DNA of 64,000 bases from an uncultured Verrucomicrobiota bacterium (GCA_903953565.1 CAJBKE010000065.1:1-64000); one strand, 5' to 3'; positions 18,548 through 27,649 are shown, numbered from the stretch's first letter. Made by a program: numbers and translations. The notes: generated from the letters alone by a model not told the origin.

Positions 18548-20716
18548 TTATTTCTTTTGGCTGTCGAGAACGGCGGCAAGCACCTGCGAGGGCACTTGTT
18601 CGAAGTGGGACGGCTCCATCGAGTAGGAGGAGCGGCCTTTGGAAAGCGAGCGGATGGCGGTGGCGTAGCCGAACATTTCGGCCAGCGGCACATCGGCGGC
18701 AACGGTGCAAAGGTTGCCTTTGGTCTCGATGCCCTGAATTTTGGCGCGGCGGCGGTTGAGGTCGCCCATGATGTCGCCTTGGAATTCGTCGGGCGTGATA
18801 TTTTCCACCTTCATGATGGGCTCGAGAAGGATGGCTTTGGCTTTCTTCAGCGCGTCCTTGAGCGAGAAAATCGCGGCGAGCTTGAACGCCATTTCGTTGG
18901 AATCCACGTCGTGGAACGAGCCGTCGACGATGTCGACGTTGATATCGATGACCGGGTAGCCGCCGATGATGCCGTTGAGCACGCCTTCCTCGATGCCCTT
19001 GATGCAGGCCGGGATGTATTCCTTCGGGATACTTCCGCCCACGATCTTGTTCTCGACGGTGAGACCCTTGCCGCGCTCGTTGGGCTGGACCTTGATGATG
19101 ACGTGGCCGTATTGACCGCGGCCGCCGGACTGCTTGATGAGTTTTCCTTCGCCGTCGGCCGGGGCGAGGATCGTTTCCTTGTAGGCGATCTGCGGTTTGC
19201 CGGCGTTCGCCTCGACCTTGAACTCGCGCATCATGCGATCGCGGATAATTTCGAGGTGCAACTCGCCCATGCCCGCGATGATCGTCTGGCCGGTTTCCTC
19301 GTGGGTGAAGACGCGGAAAGTCGGGTCTTCCTCGGCGAGGCGCTGCAGTGCGATACCCATCTTTTCCTGGTCGACTTTGGTCTTCGGCTCGATGGCCATG
19401 GAAATGACCGGCTCGGGGAAGGACGGCGGCTCGAGAAGGATCGGATGGTCTTCGTCGCAGAGCGTGTCGCCCGTGGTGATGTTCTTGATGCCGACGATGG
19501 CCGCGATGTCACCCGAATAGCACGTGTCGATGTCCTCGCGCTTGTCGGCCTGGATCTGGATGAGGCGGCTGATGCGCTCGCGTTTGCGGGTGCGCGGATT
19601 GTAGACGTTGTCGCCTTTGGAAAGTTTGCCCGAGTAGACGCGGAAGAAAACGAGTTTGCCGACGAACGGATCGCTCCAGAGCTTGAAAGCGAGCGAAGAG
19701 AAATTGCCGCTGTCATTGGCCGAGACTTCGATCGGCGTGGCGTCATCGGGGTCCTGACCGCGGACCGCCGGGATGTCCAGCGGGCTCGGGAGGTAATCGA
19801 CGACGGCGTCGACGAGATACTGCACGCCCTTGTTTTTGAAAGCGGAACCGCCGGCGACGGGGACGAATTTGTTGGCGATGGTCTGGCGGCGGATGGCGGA
19901 CTTGAGGTCCTGCTTGGAGATCGGTTTTTCCTCGAGGAACATCATGCCGATTTCCTCGTCGAGATCGGTCATCTGGGTGACGAGGTCATCGTAAGCTTTG
20001 CGGGCGAGTTCCTTGTGATCCTCGGGAATTTCCGCCACCTCGTAGGTCGAGCCCATCACGTCATTGTCCGAATAAAGGACGGCCTTCTGGTTGATGACGT
20101 CGATTTGTCCGCGCAGGTTGTCCTCTTTGCCGAGCGGAATAAGGATCGGCCAGACATTGGCGCCGAGCTTGGTGCGCATGCTATCGACTGCGGCGTCGAA
20201 GTCCGCGCCGGTGCGGTCCATCTTGTTGACGAAAGCGATGCGCGGGACGTTGTATTTGGTCGCCTGGCGCCAGACGGTTTCGGACTGCGGTTGCACGCCG
20301 GCCACGCCGCAGAATACGGCGATGGCGCCGTCGAGCACACGGAGCGAACGCTCCACCTCGGCCGTGAAGTCCACGTGGCCCGGGGTGTCGATGATGTTGA
20401 CGCGCTGGTTGATGTTCTCGAACAGCTTGAAGATGTCTTTCTCCGGCTTCTGCAACCAGGCACAGGTGGTGGCGGCGGAGGTGATGGTGATGCCGCGCTC
20501 GCGCTCCTGCTCCATCCAGTCGGTAACCGTCGTGCCCTCGTGCACCTCGCCGATTTTGTGAATCATGCCGGTGTAAAAAAGGATACGCTCGGTCAGCGTG
20601 GTCTTGCCCGCGTCGATATGCGCGCAGATGCCGATATTGCGCGTGCGCTCGAGCGGGAACGCTCGGTCGGGCGAATTCGGGTTCGCGGTGGCGGGTGCGG
20701 TGGCAGTGGCGGACAT
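18548..20716 (-). CDS. fusA: Elongation factor G
   Basis: This 722-residue translocase GTPase has G1 [12 protein letters not shown], the switch I element [15 protein letters not shown]3 DTPGHVDF and G4 NKMD. Domain IV contains [14 protein letters not shown] and domain V the C-terminal [16 protein letters not shown]. An extra Ala/Thr/Pro-rich stretch of about 20 residues precedes the G domain. It follows rpsG by 23 bases. Confidence 0.98.
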   Translation of the reverse strand: MSATATAPATANPNSPDRAFPLERTRNIGICAHIDAGKTTLTERILFYTGMIHKIGEVHEGTTVTDWMEQERERGITITSAATTCAWLQKPEKDIFKLFENINQRVNIIDTPGHVDFTAEVERSLRVLDGAIAVFCGVAGVQPQSETVWRQATKYNVPRIAFVNKMDRTGADFDAAVDSMRTKLGANVWPILIPLGKEDNLRGQIDVINQKAVLYSDNDVMGSTYEVAEIPEDHKELARKAYDDLVTQMTDLDEEIGMMFLEEKPISKQDLKSAIRRQTIANKFVPVAGGSAFKNKGVQYLVDAVVDYLPSPLDIPAVRGQDPDDATPIEVSANDSGNFSSLAFKLWSDPFVGKLVFFRVYSGKLSKGDNVYNPRTRKRERISRLIQIQADKREDIDTCYSGDIAAIVGIKNITTGDTLCDEDHPILLEPPSFPEPVISMAIEPKTKVDQEKMGIALQRLAEEDPTFRVFTHEETGQTIIAGMGELHLEIIRDRMMREFKVEANAGKPQIAYKETILAPADGEGKLIKQSGGRGQYGHVIIKVQPNERGKGLTVENKIVGGSIPKEYIPACIKGIEEGVLNGIIGGYPVIDINVDIVDGSFHDVDSNEMAFKLAAIFSLKDALKKAKAILLEPIMKVENITPDEFQGDIMGDLNRRRAKIQGIETKGNLCTVAADVPLAEMFGYATAIRSLSKGRSSYSMEPSHFEQVPSQVLAAVLDSQKK

Positions 20717-20739
20717 GAGAAAGAGCGAGTTACAGCAGT

Positions 20740-21213
20740 TTACCAGCGGAAGTGGGCGAAGGCCCGGTTGGCTTGGGCCATCTTGTGCATTTCGTCGCGT
20801 TTTTTGATGGCGTTGCCTTGGCCGGCGGCGGCGTCTTTGAGTTCGATGGCCAGCGCTTCCTTCATCGGGACGGCCTTACGTTTGGCGGCGAAGGTGACGA
20901 GCCAGCGCATGGCCAGCGCGTATTGGCGCTCGGCCGGAACTTCCATCGGAACCTGATAGGTGGCGCCGCCGACACGACGTGACTTCACCTCGAGACGCGG
21001 GCGCACATTGTCGAGAGCCTTGGTCAGCACATCGAGCGGGTCAACCGATTCGCTGCCTTCGCGCGATTTCTCGATCGCGGTGTAGACGATGCCTTCGGCG
21101 ATGGATTTTTTGCCCGCGCGCATCACGGTGTTGATCAGGCGCGTGACCATCGGGCTGCCGTAGCGGCTGTCACCGAGGGTCGTGCGTTTTGTTGCTCTGC
21201 GTCTGCGTGCCAT
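20740..21213 (-). CDS. rpsG: Small-subunit ribosomal protein S7
   Basis: This 157-residue primary binder of the 3' domain of 16S rRNA starts [20 protein letters not shown] and includes [20 protein letters not shown]. In E. coli it represses the str operon. It lies 18 bases after the rpsL stop. Confidence 0.98.
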   Translation of the reverse strand: MARRRRATKRTTLGDSRYGSPMVTRLINTVMRAGKKSIAEGIVYTAIEKSREGSESVDPLDVLTKALDNVRPRLEVKSRRVGGATYQVPMEVPAERQYALAMRWLVTFAAKRKAVPMKEALAIELKDAAAGQGNAIKKRDEMHKMAQANRAFAHFRW

Positions 21214-21231
21214 GGTTGGAAAAGATCGGGT

Positions 21232-21537
21232 TTACTTCTTCTTGGCGGTGGCTTCAGCGCCGGCCTTCGGACGCTTGGCCCCGTATTTGGAGCGCCCGCG
21301 ACGACGTCCGTCCACGCCGAGCGTGTCGAGCGAGCCGCGCACGATATGGTAGCGCACGCCGGGCAAATCCTTCACGCGGCCGCCGCGCACGAGCACGATC
21401 GAGTGCTCCTGCAGGTTGTGGCCCTCGCCCGGAATGTAGGCGATGACTTCTTGGCCGTTGGTCAGGCGGACCTTGGCCACTTTGCGAAGGGCGGAGTTGG
21501 GTTTCTTCGGCGTGCGGGTCATGACCTGCACGCACAC
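21232..21537 (-). CDS. rpsL: Small-subunit ribosomal protein S12, conserved part only
   Basis: The 101 codons from the GTG at 21537 encode S12 from residue 33 onward (numbered as in E. coli with Met=1). They include [20 protein letters not shown] with the streptomycin-site lysine, [20 protein letters not shown] with the second key lysine region, and [10 protein letters not shown] followed by an Ala/Lys tail. All of this is well preserved. The expected N-terminal 32 residues are present upstream in the same frame but contain three stop codons (see 21538-21633). No Shine-Dalgarno sequence precedes the GTG. How full S12 is made, if at all, is unresolved: assembly error, a truncated protein, recoding, or a second rpsL elsewhere. 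Confidence 0.8.
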   Translation of the reverse strand: MCVQVMTRTPKKPNSALRKVAKVRLTNGQEVIAYIPGEGHNLQEHSIVLVRGGRVKDLPGVRYHIVRGSLDTLGVDGRRRGRSKYGAKRPKAGAEATAKKK

Positions 21538-21633
21538 GCCGCGGCGCTGCGCGCAATTGACGAGCGCGGGTCACTAGGATTTCATAGTCACTTTGCTGCG
21601 TCCTTTGCGGACAAGGTGCTAAGTCGTAGGCAT
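21538..21633 (-). other. rpsL: N-terminal coding region of rpsL interrupted by three in-frame stops
   Basis: From ATG at 21633 the frame reads [38 protein letters not shown] and runs without any insertion or deletion into the conserved S12 frame. It aligns residue for residue with typical S12 (M-T-N5-Q-L-V-R-K ... S-x20-x21-P-A-L-x-x-C). Stops replace positions 5 (21619-21621), 20 (21574-21576) and 21 (21571-21573). No good ribosome binding site is seen before the ATG. Confidence 0.75.
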
Positions 21634-21667
21634 TGCTAGGTGAAAGTTTCGCGCCGCTTTCAGGCGA

Positions 21668-21692
21668 CAAAAAAACCACGCGAACGTGGTTT
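21668..21692 (-). terminator. Terminator-like hairpin in the rpsL leader (possible attenuator)
   Basis: On the minus strand AAACCACG-TTCG-CGTGGTTT is followed by a run of T, a perfect 8-bp stem with a UUCG tetraloop. It ends about 35 bases before the rpsL ATG and lies downstream of the best promoter candidate. It could therefore act as an attenuator of the str-S10 transcript, or it could end the degT transcript. Confidence 0.65.
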
Positions 21693-21726
21693 CTTCGCGA
21701 ACCCCCGACAGTGTGCGGGACGGAAG

Positions 21727-21754
21727 AGACTAGCGGAACGAATCACTGCGGCAA
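21727..21754 (-). promoter_or_regulatory. Candidate promoter of the ribosomal cluster
   Basis: On the minus strand a TTGCCG -35 box (21754-21749) and a TAGTCT -10 box (21732-21727) are separated by 16 bases and preceded by an A/T-rich stretch (21755-21780) that could be an UP element. The predicted start near 21720 gives a leader of about 87 bases. Called by eye only. Confidence 0.4.
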
Positions 21755-21894
21755 GAGATTTTCTGAAATTTTTTTCAGAAGCGCGCTTCTGGGAACGGCT
21801 GATCAGGATTTCCACGCCCGAAACTTTCGCAAAATGAGACGGTGACGGCCTGTTCGCCCGTGTGCGGATCCACGTCGCCGAGCCTTCCTTCATT

Positions 21895-21914
21895 CGTCGC
21901 CGGGGACGGCGACG
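21895..21914. repeat. CGTCGCC hairpin after degT
   Basis: Inverted repeat CGTCGCC-GGGGAC-GGCGACG directly after the degT stop. The core GCCGGGGACGGC resembles the right-hand hairpin of the 67-bp repeat family. No T-run follows on the minus strand, so it is a weak terminator candidate. Confidence 0.5.
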
Positions 21915-23105
21915 CTACGTTAGCGCCTTGGCCAAAGCTCCTGCGACTTCGCGGATTTGGTCCGCAGTCAGCTCTGGGTAGATAGGCAGGGCCAGAGATT
22001 CGCGGGCCGCTTTTTCGGACTCGGGGAAATCGCCGGCCGAATGACCGAGCGAAGCGAAACATTCCTGCAGGTGGAGCGGGATCGGATAATAAACGGCGCA
22101 GCCGATGCCGGCGGCGGTGAGCTTCTCGCGCACTTTGTCGCGGTCGGGCACGCGGACCACGTATTGGTGGTAGATGTGGTGGTTTTTCACGCCGGAGGCG
22201 GCGTAGGGCTCGACGGGCAAGGTGATGCGGTCGAGCAGCCCGAGCTTGGTGAATTCCTCACGGTAGAGCGCGGCATTGCGACGGCGCGCGGCATGCCAGG
22301 CGTCGAGATGGGGCAACTTGGCGGAAAGAACAACAGCCTGCAGCGCGTCGATGCGGAAATTGCCGCCGACTTTTTCGTGATGGTATTGCGCGCCCATTCC
22401 GTGGTTGCGCATGAGTTTGATTTGCGCGGCGAGGTCGGCCTCGCGGCACGTGGCCATGCCCGCGTCGCCGAAGGCGCCGAGATTTTTCGAGGGGAAGAAA
22501 CTGAAATAGCTCGCCTCCCCGATCGCACCGGCGCGCAGTCTTTTGCCGCTGCTTGAAGGATAATCCGCACCGATGGCCTGCGCGGCATCTTCGATAACGG
22601 GCAAGTCGAACTCCGAGGCCAACGCTCCGATGCGGTCCATGTCGCAGACGCAGCCGAACAAATGCACGGGCATGATGGCGCGCACGCGATTGCCCGCCGC
22701 GGTGAGGAGACGTCCGTCCGGACCGGCGTGACATTTTTTCCGCAGGTATTCCCCGAGCTTCACCGGATCCATATTGTAGGTCGCGGCGTCGATATCGACG
22801 AAGACGGGTTCCGCGCCGACGCGCTGAATGCAACCCGCGGTGGCGAAAAAGGTGTAGGGCGTGGTGATGACCGCATCGCCGCGGCCGATACCCATGGCCA
22901 TGAGGATGGCAAGCAGGGCATCGGTGCCGGAGGAAGCACCGATGGCGTGTCCGCACCCGGTGTAATCGCGGACCGCCGTCTCGAGCTCCTCGACCGGCGG
23001 GCCGAGGATGAAGTGCTGACTCTCGCACAGCGCGTTCATGCGGCGCTGCACGTCGTCTTTCACCTGCGCATATTGCAGGCGCAAATCCAGCAGAGGAACC
23101 GCCAC
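21915..23105 (-). CDS. DegT/DnrJ/EryC1/StrS-family sugar aminotransferase
   Basis: This 396-residue PLP enzyme belongs to the family that aminates nucleotide-linked keto-sugars for surface polysaccharides. The PLP-binding lysine is in SFFPSKNLGAFGDAG (about K207), the Asp that pairs with the pyridine nitrogen is in PVIEDAAQAIGAD, and ASSGTDAL binds phosphate. Length is normal for the family. No other sugar-nucleotide gene is adjacent, so the substrate cannot be set. It ends with TAG and is followed on the same strand by the rpsL leader. Confidence 0.93.
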   Translation of the reverse strand: MAVPLLDLRLQYAQVKDDVQRRMNALCESQHFILGPPVEELETAVRDYTGCGHAIGASSGTDALLAILMAMGIGRGDAVITTPYTFFATAGCIQRVGAEPVFVDIDAATYNMDPVKLGEYLRKKCHAGPDGRLLTAAGNRVRAIMPVHLFGCVCDMDRIGALASEFDLPVIEDAAQAIGADYPSSSGKRLRAGAIGEASYFSFFPSKNLGAFGDAGMATCREADLAAQIKLMRNHGMGAQYHHEKVGGNFRIDALQAVVLSAKLPHLDAWHAARRRNAALYREEFTKLGLLDRITLPVEPYAASGVKNHHIYHQYVVRVPDRDKVREKLTAAGIGCAVYYPIPLHLQECFASLGHSAGDFPESEKAARESLALPIYPELTADQIREVAGALAKALT

Positions 23106-23118
23106 GAAGAAAAAAGGA

Positions 23119-23616
23119 TTAGCGGACCACGCCGAACTCGGCGCGCCGGTTGGCCGCCCAGGCCGCTTCGCCGCCGCCGGAAGCGGCTGGCATTTCCTCG
23201 CCGAAGCTGACGGTTTGGACGTGTCCGCCGCTGACGCCGAGGCCGATGAGTTTTTCCCGCACCGCCAAGGCGCGGCGTTCGCCGAGTCCGCGGTTGTATT
23301 CCTCGGTGCCGCGCTCGTCGGTGAAGCCGGCGATGATCATGTTTTGTTTCGAAGAGCGCATGAAGTCAGCCACGGCCTGCACTTTTCCCATCTCGGAACC
23401 GCTGACCTCGAAGCTGTCGAACCCGAATTGCACCGGTGAAAATTGTCCTTTGGAAACCCCGCCCCCCAGATAAGAGGAGCCATCCGTGCGCTCGGGCAAG
23501 GGAACACCGTCGACAAAATCACCGTCCATTCCGGTGGCATAGGAATCCTTGGTTTTGCAAGAGGGCAGGAGGAAGGCCAGGCCCAGTGCAACGGCAAGGA
23601 GAAGTGGTCTTTTCAT
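23119..23616 (-). CDS. pal: Peptidoglycan-associated lipoprotein Pal
   Basis: This 165-residue protein has a lipobox (LAFLLPSC, Cys20) and a C-terminal OmpA-like domain (about residues 60-165) with the peptidoglycan-binding signature AGFTDERGTEEYNRGLGERR. It tethers the outer membrane to the cell wall and interacts with TolB, encoded just upstream. No tolQ, tolR or tolA is in the window. Confidence 0.93.
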   Translation of the reverse strand: MKRPLLLAVALGLAFLLPSCKTKDSYATGMDGDFVDGVPLPERTDGSSYLGGGVSKGQFSPVQFGFDSFEVSGSEMGKVQAVADFMRSSKQNMIIAGFTDERGTEEYNRGLGERRALAVREKLIGLGVSGGHVQTVSFGEEMPAASGGGEAAWAANRRAEFGVVR

Positions 23617-23634
23617 AAGTGGTATGGCGGGAAG

Positions 23635-24777
23635 TCAGAACGACCAGGTGGGCTCGCTCACTTTGCCCAGCCCGCTGACGATAGTTGTGGTCCGGCCACT
23701 CTGGACGTCAAGGAGATTGAGGTTCGAACCGGAGCTGTAGATCAGATGGCGCGAATTGCGGCCCCAGACGGGATTCTGTCCGGAGGCCAGGACGCGCGCG
23801 CCACCGGCCCCGAGTTCCATCACAGCGACGGAAAAGCCCCCGCCGGAGCGGACGGTGAAAGCCACTTTCTTGCCATCAGGCGACCAACTCGGATCGGTGC
23901 AATAGCCGAAGCCGGTGGAGATCATGCTCCCCGCTCCCCCACCCGCCCCGATGCGGTAAAGCTGGGGGCTCCCGCCGTTGTCCGAGGAATAGATCAACTC
24001 GCTGCCGTTCGGCGACCAGGTCGGCGAGGATTCGACCCCGCGTGTGCGGGTCAGTCGCCGCGCCATGCCACCGCGCAGGCCGGTGATGTAGATCTCCGGG
24101 TTTCCATCCTTGCTCATGGTGAGCGCCATCTTGCCGCCATCCGGCGAAATGGCCGCACCCGAGTTGGTGCCCGGTGCCTTGACCACGCGCTGGCGCGCGC
24201 CCGAAGCCACGTCTATGACATACACATCCGGATAGCCCTCGTGGTAACCCGTATAGGCAAGGTTGCGCGCCCCGGGTCCGAGCGACGGCGCCACACTGAT
24301 GCTGCGGTCGCTGGTCAGACGGCGCGAATTATTGCCGTCATAATCCGCGAGGTAGATTTCCTTCGGCCCGCTGGCCGTGCCGACGAAGGCAATCTTCGTC
24401 GTGGCAATCCCCGGATTTCCCGTGATGGTTTCCACGATATCGTCGGCGAACTGGTGCGCCACGTCGCGGTCACTGCCGCTGTAGGTTTTGGACAAAACGG
24501 TCGCACCCGAGTTGTCGGTCACCTTTCCCTGCAAGGTCCCGCCTCCCGCCGTGCCGCCGACCGTGAAGGAGGCGCGGGCATCGGAGACGAGTTCGAACCA
24601 ACCCGAAAGATCGAGGTCGTTTTGCAGGACCTTGGTCACGCCGGGGCCGGAACCTCCGCCGATCGGCGAGACCGCGAGGGAAACACGGTCGCTTTTACGC
24701 ACCGTGATGGTCGGCGCGTCCTGTGCCAACGCCACGGCGGAAATAAGGAAGAGGAAACAAAACGCTCGAATCATCAT
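23635..24777 (-). CDS. tolB: Tol-Pal periplasmic protein TolB
   Basis: This 380-residue protein has a signal peptide (about residues 1-18), an N-terminal domain (about 20-145) and a WD40-like beta-propeller with repeats such as APSLGPGARNLAYTGYHEGY, SPTWSPNGSELIYSSDNGGS and DPSWSPDGKKVAFTVRSGGG. It is the Pal-binding partner in the outer-membrane constriction machine. It lies 18 bases upstream of pal on the same strand. Confidence 0.95.
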   Translation of the reverse strand: MMIRAFCFLFLISAVALAQDAPTITVRKSDRVSLAVSPIGGGSGPGVTKVLQNDLDLSGWFELVSDARASFTVGGTAGGGTLQGKVTDNSGATVLSKTYSGSDRDVAHQFADDIVETITGNPGIATTKIAFVGTASGPKEIYLADYDGNNSRRLTSDRSISVAPSLGPGARNLAYTGYHEGYPDVYVIDVASGARQRVVKAPGTNSGAAISPDGGKMALTMSKDGNPEIYITGLRGGMARRLTRTRGVESSPTWSPNGSELIYSSDNGGSPQLYRIGAGGGAGSMISTGFGYCTDPSWSPDGKKVAFTVRSGGGFSVAVMELGAGGARVLASGQNPVWGRNSRHLIYSSGSNLNLLDVQSGRTTTIVSGLGKVSEPTWSF

Positions 24778-24814
24778 GCGCCTCGTATAACTTGCCCCAC
24801 GGACCGCGTCGAGA

Positions 24815-25048
24815 TCAGTGGCAGGCGCATCCGCCGCCGCAGGACTGTCCGCCCGAAGCGGGCCGCGGAGCCGGGCCGCCCTTCGTCGATGTCATGATGC
24901 CCAAACCGCCGGTGATGACGCGCCGGATCGGGGCGCCCGTCTCGGGATGCTTGCTCAGCGCCGCGTCTTTCATGCTTTGCCGGATTTCATAGGTCTGCAC
25001 CGCATCGCCTTCGCGACCGGGAATGGTTTCATAAACGTAGACAGCCAT
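24815..25048 (-). CDS. FmdB-like small regulatory protein with Cys-rich tail
   Basis: This 77-residue protein (MAVYVYETIPGREGDAVQTY) has the FmdB layout: Y-x-Y at the start, EIRQSMKDAAL, PIRRVITGG. The two CxxC zinc-ribbon knuckles expected in FmdB are missing; ETIPG and HPETGAP stand in their place. Instead the C-terminus ends CGGGCACH. Many FmdB-like proteins share such a glycine/cysteine-rich end. Function is unknown. It follows the EamA gene by 52 bases on the same strand. Confidence 0.75.
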   Translation of the reverse strand: MAVYVYETIPGREGDAVQTYEIRQSMKDAALSKHPETGAPIRRVITGGLGIMTSTKGGPAPRPASGGQSCGGGCACH

Positions 25049-25100
25049 GGGGAAAAAGTCCGCCCGACCGGGCGAAGGCGCAAGCGATTTTATGCCAAGC

Positions 25101-26027
25101 TCAGGCCGGTTCCTCGATGACCGGCGGGCGCGCGGACAAAGCGAGGAAGGCTCCGAGCAGCAGCACCGCGCCGGCGAAGATTTGTTCGAAGCGGAAGGTC
25201 TCACCGAACAAAGCCGAGGACAGCAGCATCGTGCCGAGCGGACAAAGCAGCAGTGCGGCCTGCGAGGGGGCCGCCCCGATATCGCGGATCCCAATGTAAT
25301 AAAGCCAGTGCCCAAGCCCGATGGAGATGACGCCGGATGCGAAGAGAACAAAGTTGGCCCACGCACCGACGCGGAGCAACGCGGTTGCATCACCAAACAG
25401 GAGCATCCCGGGCAGCAGGAGTAGCGTGGTCAAGAAGCTGACCACCCCGAACCCCAAGGTGGGCCCGGAGCGAAGGGTGAATTTTTTGACGAGGACACCG
25501 TAGAGCGCCCAGGCCAGGGCCGCGGCGAGCGCGAGCAGGAGTCCGATCCAGGGTTCCGCGCCGGACATTCCCCGCCCCGGCGCCCAGACCAATCCAGCCA
25601 CGCCGATCAGGGCGAACACGGTTCCCGCTTGGAATTTCCAACTGCGTGCGATCCATCGCTCGTCGGCAAAAAAGATCATGGCCAGCACGGCGGTGAAAAC
25701 GACCGACAGCCGTCCGAGGAGCGCGTAAACGCCGGGCCAGAGAAGGACGACGGCCATGGTTTGCGCAATCTGGTGCACCACATTGGGCAAGGCCGCCAAG
25801 GCGCACCCGGCCCAGTCAGCCGCCGGAATCCGCCGCGGCGCACGCCATGCCATCCAGAGCAAAAAGGGCGCCATGACGAAAAACCCGGCGAGGGAGCGGT
25901 AGAAATTTTGCGTCCAGGCATCAAACGATGCGGCCAGCCAATATTGGAAAATCGGCGGACTCGACCAAATGATGACCGTGGCGAACAGCGCGAGGCGACC
26001 GCGCCAGAGCGATCGGGATGCGGTCAT
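25101..26027 (-). CDS. EamA/DMT-superfamily transporter
   Basis: This 308-residue protein has about ten hydrophobic segments arranged as two EamA repeats (about residues 15-145 and 160-295), typical of drug/metabolite exporters. The second repeat ends with LFGETFRFEQIFAGAVLLLG. The start at 26027 has GAGGG a few bases upstream. The substrate is not predictable. It lies 7 bases after the DUF5069 gene stop and is probably co-transcribed with it. Confidence 0.9.
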   Translation of the reverse strand: MTASRSLWRGRLALFATVIIWSSPPIFQYWLAASFDAWTQNFYRSLAGFFVMAPFLLWMAWRAPRRIPAADWAGCALAALPNVVHQIAQTMAVVLLWPGVYALLGRLSVVFTAVLAMIFFADERWIARSWKFQAGTVFALIGVAGLVWAPGRGMSGAEPWIGLLLALAAALAWALYGVLVKKFTLRSGPTLGFGVVSFLTTLLLLPGMLLFGDATALLRVGAWANFVLFASGVISIGLGHWLYYIGIRDIGAAPSQAALLLCPLGTMLLSSALFGETFRFEQIFAGAVLLLGAFLALSARPPVIEEPA

Positions 26028-26034
26028 GCCGCCC

Positions 26035-26520
26035 TCAAGAAACGGCACCCGCACCACGGGGCGGACGCCCCTCATCCACTTCGAGCAGATCGAACATGGT
26101 AAGCACGTCCGCGCGTCCCGCCATACCGAGTCCTTCGAGCCTCGATTTCAGCCTCTCCGCAAATTCGTCATTCCATCCGCGCTTGCGCATATATTCGTTC
26201 CAAACATGGATCTCGTGCGCATCGGGTTGGCGCCCTTGCCGGCAACACCACGCAAAAACCTCCGCGTCGCTGAGCCCCGCTTCCACTTGCGCGACGACAT
26301 CGGCATAACCGACGTGGAAAAATTCGCAGCAACTTTGATCGAAACCTTTTCCGAGATTTGCCTGGTAGTCCGGCGCGAGTTCGCCCCGCTGCCGCAGACG
26401 GATCTTCCCGAGCATGCGCGGAAAATAAAAAAGCCCCTGCTCGCACTGGTAAGGACTGCACGGAAACGGCTGCGCCATGCACGGATGATGCGGCCGCCGG
26501 ACAACGAAGTCCATCGCCAT
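26035..26520 (-). CDS. DUF5069 protein
   Basis: About 161 residues. The family pattern is visible: FYFPRMLGKIRLRQRGELAP, then a DQSCCEFFHVGYADVV segment, SDAEVFAWCCRQGRQP and NEYMRKRGWNDEFAERL. DUF5069 proteins are small soluble proteins common in Verrucomicrobiota and relatives; their function is unknown. Start ATG 26520 or 26514; both are possible. It is divergent from the methyltransferase gene with only 28 bases between. Confidence 0.85.
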   Translation of the reverse strand: MAMDFVVRRPHHPCMAQPFPCSPYQCEQGLFYFPRMLGKIRLRQRGELAPDYQANLGKGFDQSCCEFFHVGYADVVAQVEAGLSDAEVFAWCCRQGRQPDAHEIHVWNEYMRKRGWNDEFAERLKSRLEGLGMAGRADVLTMFDLLEVDEGRPPRGAGAVS

Positions 26521-26548
26521 GAAGGCCCTGTGCAGGCATGATCGCGCC

Positions 26549-27649
26549 ATGCGCAAAGGATCGGAGCTGACGCTGGCGATCGATACCGTGGCCTACGGCG
26601 GCGACGGCATCGGGCGGCACGAAGGGTGCGTCGTCTTCGTGCCTTTCACCATTCCCGGGGAAACGGTTCGGGTCCGTGTGGTCAAATCGCAACGCCAGTG
26701 GGCTCGGGCGGAGGTGGTTGAATTGGTCACCGCATCTCCCGACCGCGTTGCCCCGCCCTGCCCGTGGTTCACCCGCTGCGGCGGATGCGCCTACCAGCAT
26801 ATCGCCTACGCGCGCCAACTCACCATCAAGACCGCCCAGGTCGAAGAAGCACTCCGGCGGATCGGGAAATTTCCCACCCCGCCGGTCGAGCCGGCCCGTC
26901 CCTCGCCACACGACTACGGCTACCGCAATCGCATCACCGTGCATGTTGATCCGCCGGCCATCGGTTTTCGCGGCACGGATCCGCGTCAGGTGGTGGACAT
27001 TACCCACTGCCTGCTCGCCGACGATGCGGTCAACAACGCGCTGGAACGTCTCCGGACCAAGCGACATCCGCGCCCCGGCCCGGCCACGCTACGCGCCGAT
27101 CCGGAAACGCGCGGATTCCGCCAGGTCAACGACGGCGCCGCGGAAACGCTCGGCGCCCTCGTCGCAGACATGGCCGGAACCGGTGAACTTCTTGTCGATG
27201 CGTATTGCGGCGCGGGATTCTTCGCCAAGCGCCTCGCTGGAAATTTCACCCGGATCATCGGTCTGGATTGGGATGCGCGTTCCATCGAAGTGGCAAACAA
27301 CGAAGCCGGACCGCACGAGGAATACCGGGCTGGCGACACGGCGGAACTTCTGCCCTCCGTCCTTGGCGCACCCGAGACCACGGTTGTCTTGCTCGATCCT
27401 CCCGCGCAAGGCTTGGCGCCGGCCGTGATCGATACGCTGCTCACCGCGCGTCCGTTCCGGGTGGTCTACGTCTCGTGCGACCCGGCGACGCTGGCCCGCG
27501 ACTTGTTGCGTTTGTCCGCCGGGTATGACCTTGTCCGCGCCACGCCGGTCGACATGTTTCCGCAGACCGCCTCGATCGAAACCGCCTGTCTGCTCGCGGC
27601 AAAACCGGCCCCCGCGCAGACATCGGAGCCGGCACCTGCAACGCCGTGA
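26549..27649 (+). CDS. RumA/TrmA-family RNA uracil-C5 methyltransferase
   Basis: This 366-residue enzyme has an N-terminal TRAM RNA-binding domain (about residues 1-60) and an iron-sulfur motif CPWFTRCGGC (C-x5-C-x2-C) with a probable fourth Cys in DITHCLL. The SAM-binding loop is AYCGAGFFAKRL, and the nucleophilic Cys lies in VYVSCDPATLARD with the base Glu in SIETACLL. It would make 5-methyluridine in 23S rRNA or tRNA; which site cannot be told from sequence. The downstream gene overlaps by 4 bases (GTGA). Confidence 0.93.
   Translation: MRKGSELTLAIDTVAYGGDGIGRHEGCVVFVPFTIPGETVRVRVVKSQRQWARAEVVELVTASPDRVAPPCPWFTRCGGCAYQHIAYARQLTIKTAQVEEALRRIGKFPTPPVEPARPSPHDYGYRNRITVHVDPPAIGFRGTDPRQVVDITHCLLADDAVNNALERLRTKRHPRPGPATLRADPETRGFRQVNDGAAETLGALVADMAGTGELLVDAYCGAGFFAKRLAGNFTRIIGLDWDARSIEVANNEAGPHEEYRAGDTAELLPSVLGAPETTVVLLDPPAQGLAPAVIDTLLTARPFRVVYVSCDPATLARDLLRLSAGYDLVRATPVDMFPQTASIETACLLAAKPAPAQTSEPAPATP

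Noticed and set aside
18533-20956. 807-codon open frame opposite fusA
   Set aside because: It is the antisense shadow of elongation factor G; composition is biased to Asp/Val/Arg and no domain is seen.
21538-21633. Reassignment of TAG/TGA as sense codons to explain rpsL
   Set aside because: secY, degT, FUSC and others end properly at TAG, and many genes end at TGA with tight overlaps; reading through them would fuse unrelated genes.
21660-21893. Small 77-codon frame between degT and rpsL
   Set aside because: It spans the promoter-like region and terminator hairpin and shows no family features.
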